Origin: Gammaproteobacteria bacterium
GTDB taxonomy: Bacteria > Pseudomonadota > Gammaproteobacteria > Eutrophobiales > Eutrophobiaceae
NCBI GenBank assembly: GCA_015661095.1
Contig: JACVQI010000022.1
Location: 1 to 16,096 of the forward strand
Length of the DNA stretch: 16,096 nt
Reading direction: 5' to 3'
A program made the translations under genes and the position numbers. Positions 13,698-16,096 of this stretch are shown one piece after another; position 1 is the stretch's first letter, and each line of letters starts with the position of its first letter. Below the pieces are notes generated by a model. That model was not told where the DNA came from. It was given only the letters and a program-made list of their open reading frames with translations, and did not search any database.

Positions 13698-14536
13698 GAT
13701 CCCTGTCGTTTTTGAAAGGTCCTGGTGAGATAGATGACTTTGCCTGACTTGAGTCCGTTATATAACAATGAACCCCGGGCTCCGACGAACTCATGCAATA
13801 GCGGGCGCATCATCCAGACTTTTCTGATCAGTTCCAGTTTGCGATCATGGACTGCATCGAGGGCGCGAATCACGCCCGGCGTTATATTCTCAGCGCGGAT
13901 CAGCAGCAGTTCCGGATGGGTAAATACCCGTTCCGTAGCACTCATCATCTCCGGCCCGCGCATGTCTGCCCATGCGAAATAGCCGCCTGGTTTAAGCACG
14001 CGGGAAACCTCCGCCACGAAACGTGACATGTCCGCGTAACAATGGGACGATTCGATATTCAGCACTACATCGAAGGCGCTATCATCAAATGGTAGCGCTT
14101 CCGCATCGCCCTCGACAAATCTCAGGATGTCTGCATGGCTGTGCAACCGGTTCGACAAGGCTACCGATGTGGCCGCGAAATCCACGCCGACCATCTCACG
14201 CGGTCCGAGATATCTAGCGATATAGGCAGAACCGCCGCCTCTGCCCGAACCGACCTCCAGCAGACGCAGACCCGATACCGGTATGCCGTTGAGAACATGC
14301 TGATAGAGGCTGATGAAACAACGGTCCTTTTCATCCCGCTCTTCCAGGTGGAGTTGTGGTGTCCCGGCTTCAGGCAAATAGCCGTAGTTCATGAAACACC
14401 AGTCATCATTCCGCCAGTAGCGTGTCAGCAATTGATACCAGTGTTTCCAGATGGATTTCTGGATCCCCGGCGCGAAACTGCCGCTGGTTAAAGCGTCGAG
14501 GAATTTTTTGAACAGCCTGCTGCCGGTATGTTTCAT
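13694..14536 (-). CDS. Class I SAM-dependent methyltransferase (phthiotriolone-methyltransferase-like)
   Basis: A 280-aa Rossmann-type methyltransferase. The SAM-binding motif I is LLEVGSGRGGGSAYIARYL (starts about residue 92). Further motifs are VGVDFA (motif II acid), GDAEALPFDDSAFDVVLN, and VLKPGGYFAWAD. FMNYGY near residue 48 and NIESSHCY are shared with the group containing mycobacterial Rv2952, which O-methylates phthiotriolone lipids; this is recalled similarity and says little about the real substrate here. I choose the ATG at 14536, which lies 20 nt after the stop of the upstream gene; the longer frame from 14602 would overlap that gene by 46 nt. It is probably co-transcribed with the di-iron-like gene. 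Its stop codon lies in a REP-like element. Substrate unknown; a small hydrophobic or lipid-like acceptor is a guess. Confidence 0.85.
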   Translation of the reverse strand: MKHTGSRLFKKFLDALTSGSFAPGIQKSIWKHWYQLLTRYWRNDDWCFMNYGYLPEAGTPQLHLEERDEKDRCFISLYQHVLNGIPVSGLRLLEVGSGRGGGSAYIARYLGPREMVGVDFAATSVALSNRLHSHADILRFVEGDAEALPFDDSAFDVVLNIESSHCYADMSRFVAEVSRVLKPGGYFAWADMRGPEMMSATERVFTHPELLLIRAENITPGVIRALDAVHDRKLELIRKVWMMRPLLHEFVGARGSLLYNGLKSGKVIYLTRTFQKRQGS

Positions 14537-14556
14537 TTGCGTTGTAACAGGTTTCT

Positions 14557-15420
14557 TTACTGATTCTCGGTAACAGCCGCCGGGTGATAGTTTTCCCTCC
14601 ATCTTTGCATCAACTCCTTGTCGGTACAGTCTTCCGGATGAAATCCCGGCAGATAATACCTGAAATAGTTTGGCAGTGAGCGCCGGACCAGCCCCGGGTT
14701 ATAAGCCATCTTCCATAACCACCGGATCCATGTCATCAGCGTTAATTTCTTGCCGTCCGTGTGGAATATATCCCGGACATTACTGTATAGCTGGACAATG
14801 AAATTTTTCGTTAGTTTAAGCATGACTGCGGTGCGAAACACATAGCGTTTCCAGGCCGGCATGTCGCGGGTCACGAATGTGAATACATCGAACGGAACGG
14901 CTTTGTGCTCCAGTTCCTCCAGCGCATGCCATTGCCAGATTTCCCGGTAAGCGACCGGCGCACGCTCCAGATAAGAACTGTGCCTGAGAACCTGATCGGA
15001 AAATATGGCGGTGAAATGCTCGATACAGCAGGTAACAGCCAACCGCACCAGTGGACTTTTGGTAATGTCCAGTTTGGCTCGGAGCCTGGCTTCCATGACA
15101 TCGACGTTATATCCAAGGTTGCGCATACCGTTATTGTAATCGATATGTTCACGGCTATGATTTGTCTCCTGCGCAACGAACCGGGTTACCCGTTCCCTGA
15201 GGTCGGGATCGGTAATGCTGTCTTGGTAGTGACGCACTGCTTTGACGAAGTATCGCTCTCCTTCCGGTAGCAGGGCGGACAGGCCGTCAACAAAAGCCGT
15301 CTGATCCGGATCGCCGCAAAGCCAGTTACGCGTCGCGTAGCGCGATACGTTGAAACGAATATCACGGGGTATGATTTGATCTGTGGTCATAATCGCCGGG
15401 GTTGGATCAGTCGCCTGCAT
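14557..15420 (-). CDS. PF10118/COG3687 'metal-dependent hydrolase' family protein with ferritin-like di-iron residues
   Basis: A 287-aa protein of the family usually annotated as predicted metal-dependent hydrolase (COG3687). The diagnostic stretches are LPEGERYFVKAVR, FVAQETNHSREHIDYN, CCIEHFTAIFSDQVL and WHALEELEHKAVPFDVF. Read together, Glu55, Glu85-x-x-His88, Glu134 and Glu169-x-x-His172 give the E...ExxH...E...ExxH pattern of ferritin-like di-iron proteins, which suggests oxygen or redox chemistry rather than hydrolysis. No signal peptide is apparent. Start is uncertain: ATG at 15420 (used here) has a TATAAT box only two bases upstream, so the ATG at 15390 (MTTDQIIPRD) may be the true one. 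The methyltransferase follows 20 nt downstream and may act in the same pathway. Substrate unknown. Confidence 0.85.
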   Translation of the reverse strand: MQATDPTPAIMTTDQIIPRDIRFNVSRYATRNWLCGDPDQTAFVDGLSALLPEGERYFVKAVRHYQDSITDPDLRERVTRFVAQETNHSREHIDYNNGMRNLGYNVDVMEARLRAKLDITKSPLVRLAVTCCIEHFTAIFSDQVLRHSSYLERAPVAYREIWQWHALEELEHKAVPFDVFTFVTRDMPAWKRYVFRTAVMLKLTKNFIVQLYSNVRDIFHTDGKKLTLMTWIRWLWKMAYNPGLVRRSLPNYFRYYLPGFHPEDCTDKELMQRWRENYHPAAVTENQ

Positions 15421-15422
15421 GG

Positions 15423-15450
15423 ATTATACCGGGTCTGCACACAACGTAAA
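15423..15450 (-). promoter_or_regulatory. Sigma70-like promoter for the di-iron/methyltransferase pair
   Basis: On the - strand a TTTACG -35 box (15450-15445), a 16-bp spacer and a perfect TATAAT (15428-15423) are seen. The predicted start point, near 15416, falls just inside the first ATG of the frame (15420), giving a leaderless message or, more simply, favouring the ATG at 15390. One copy of a 15-bp repeat overlaps the -35 box. Confidence 0.5.
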
Positions 15451-15501
15451 TAATATCCAGCCGTTAATGCTCGTCGTCATTATGTGGTAAATATTATCTG
15501 G
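15446..15501. repeat. Pair of 15-bp direct repeats at the promoter (candidate operator)
   Basis: GTAAATAATATCCAG (15446-15460) and GTAAATATTATCTGG (15487-15501) match at 12 of 15 positions and are 41 bases apart, about four helical turns. The first overlaps the -35 box of the - strand promoter. The remainder of this gap (15502-15818) holds a 7-bp hairpin, CATCCTG/CAGGATG (15675-15681 with 15687-15693), and a CCCCGGATT...TCCGGGC stretch near 15590-15635 that may be a decayed REP-like arm. No gene was recognised in it. Confidence 0.45.
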
Positions 15502-15818
15502 ATGGAGTGAACAGGAATTTTGGTGATACACAAATATTGTAAGCAGGATTGAGACAAAAAGAATTGCGGGAGGGTGTTAAACACGGTTCCCCGGATTTGC
15601 GGATTCCATCCCTGTACTCAGCTCTCCGGGCCAACCTCTGGCTATCCACAAAACCATATGTAACGGGTTTTGAACATCCTGTAACGCAGGATGGCCTGTA
15701 AGGTGAGCCACAGGGAAGTGGCGAATAAAATTACTCCTGGAGATTTTGTCGTTGCGCCGCATCCGGACCACTATCATTACAACGAAGTCTGATTAGTGGA
15801 GACCACGCCAGAACTATT

Positions 15819-16096
15819 TTAAAAATTGTTGTAGTGCGTCTGGATTATATTAAGGAGGGGTTTGGCGGTTTCGCTGCTCACCCATGCGCCGCCTTCATCC
15901 AGCAATACCAGCTCGGTTTTGTCACCCACGCCGGTAAGGGCAATCTGGTAGTTGGTTCCCTTCGGTTTGTCATCCCCCCAGAATTTGAGTTTTTTCAGTT
16001 TGGATGTCCAACCACCCTGCTCCGTGCCGGCGTTATTAAAGGTAATGTGGTACACACCCTGTTCCTGCTCCTTGCTGTTAATGATCAGGCCGGCCG
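15819..16096 (-). CDS. bamC: BamC-like outer-membrane assembly lipoprotein, C-terminal part
   Basis: The last 91 codons of a - strand gene that enters from the right edge and stops with TAA at 15821-15819. The sequence reads AGLIINSKEQEQGVYHITF, then a linker with GWTSKLKKLKFWG, then GTNYQIALTGVGDKTELVLLDEGG and SETAKPLLNIIQTHY. This matches the C-terminal helix-grip domain of BamC (NlpB): the 'K/R-x-Q-G-x-Y-x-V' strand, the Trp/Lys-rich linker ending in FWG, the Y-x-[VI]-x-[LV] strand with GDKTEL-V-LDE, and a final helix starting SETAKPLL. The GTG at 16055 is an internal Val codon, not the start. The lipobox and first domain are outside the window. BamC is often encoded after dapA, which would be expected to the right. 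Confidence 0.72.
   Translation of the reverse strand, partial: AGLIINSKEQEQGVYHITFNNAGTEQGGWTSKLKKLKFWGDDKPKGTNYQIALTGVGDKTELVLLDEGGAWVSSETAKPLLNIIQTHYNNF

Noticed and set aside
14537..14602. Upstream start of the methyltransferase overlapping the di-iron gene
   Set aside because: The added 22 residues only retranslate the end of the neighbouring gene; the ATG at 14536 avoids the overlap, although no strong ribosome binding site supports either start.
15577..15777. 66-codon open frame on the - strand between bamC and the di-iron gene
   Set aside because: No convincing ribosome binding site, mixed low-information composition, and it covers the hairpin and REP-like remnants; not supportable as a gene.
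1..16096. CRISPR array, tRNA or rRNA gene, insertion sequence, prophage or defence system
   Set aside because: None was seen: there are no regularly spaced long repeats, no tRNA-like cloverleaf, and no transposase, integrase or known defence protein among the readable frames.

Overview
The window looks like a piece of a gammaproteobacterial chromosome of moderate GC content. The lineage call rests on gene order: ndk, rlmN, a PilF/PilW-type TPR lipoprotein, rodZ, hisS, a YfgM-like protein, bamB and der follow one another on the + strand, which is the order familiar from pseudomonads and enterics. Two differences stand out. The isoprenoid gene ispG, normally between rodZ and hisS, is missing. 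The iron-sulfur assembly block upstream of ndk is a SUF operon, whereas from memory pseudomonads carry ISC genes at this position.

Region 1 (2-5120, +): 3' end of sufB, then sufC, sufD, sufS, a SufU-type gene, sufT (MIP18/DUF59 family) and a small Rieske ferredoxin. Several genes are joined by ATGA overlaps, so they are probably one transcript. SufBCD is the cluster scaffold/ATPase, SufS the cysteine desulfurase, SufU the likely sulfur acceptor or trafficking partner, and SufT a maturation factor. The Rieske protein could be an electron donor or a client.

Region 2 (5121-13469, +): a sigma70-like promoter precedes ndk. Then come rlmN (GTG start, overlaps ndk), pilW/pilF, rodZ, hisS (TTG start), a YfgM-like inner-membrane protein (TTG start), the BamB outer-membrane assembly lipoprotein and the ribosome-assembly GTPase Der. 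The hisS-yfgM gap holds four back-to-back inverted repeats behind a TATAAT box, the densest unexplained structure in the window.

Region 3 (13470-16096, mostly -): after a convergent gap with a hairpin and a degenerate REP-like palindrome, three genes lie on the - strand. They are a SAM methyltransferase resembling the phthiotriolone methyltransferase group, a protein of the COG3687/PF10118 'metal-dependent hydrolase' family whose visible residues match a ferritin-like di-iron site, and the C-terminal part of a BamC-like lipoprotein cut by the window edge.

Three intergenic gaps (sufB-sufC, sufT-Rieske, bamB-der) carry degenerate heptamer arrays with a strict or near-strict 7-base phase. In the bamB-der gap two arrays face each other and form a long imperfect hairpin. 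No tRNA, rRNA, CRISPR array, insertion sequence or phage gene was seen.
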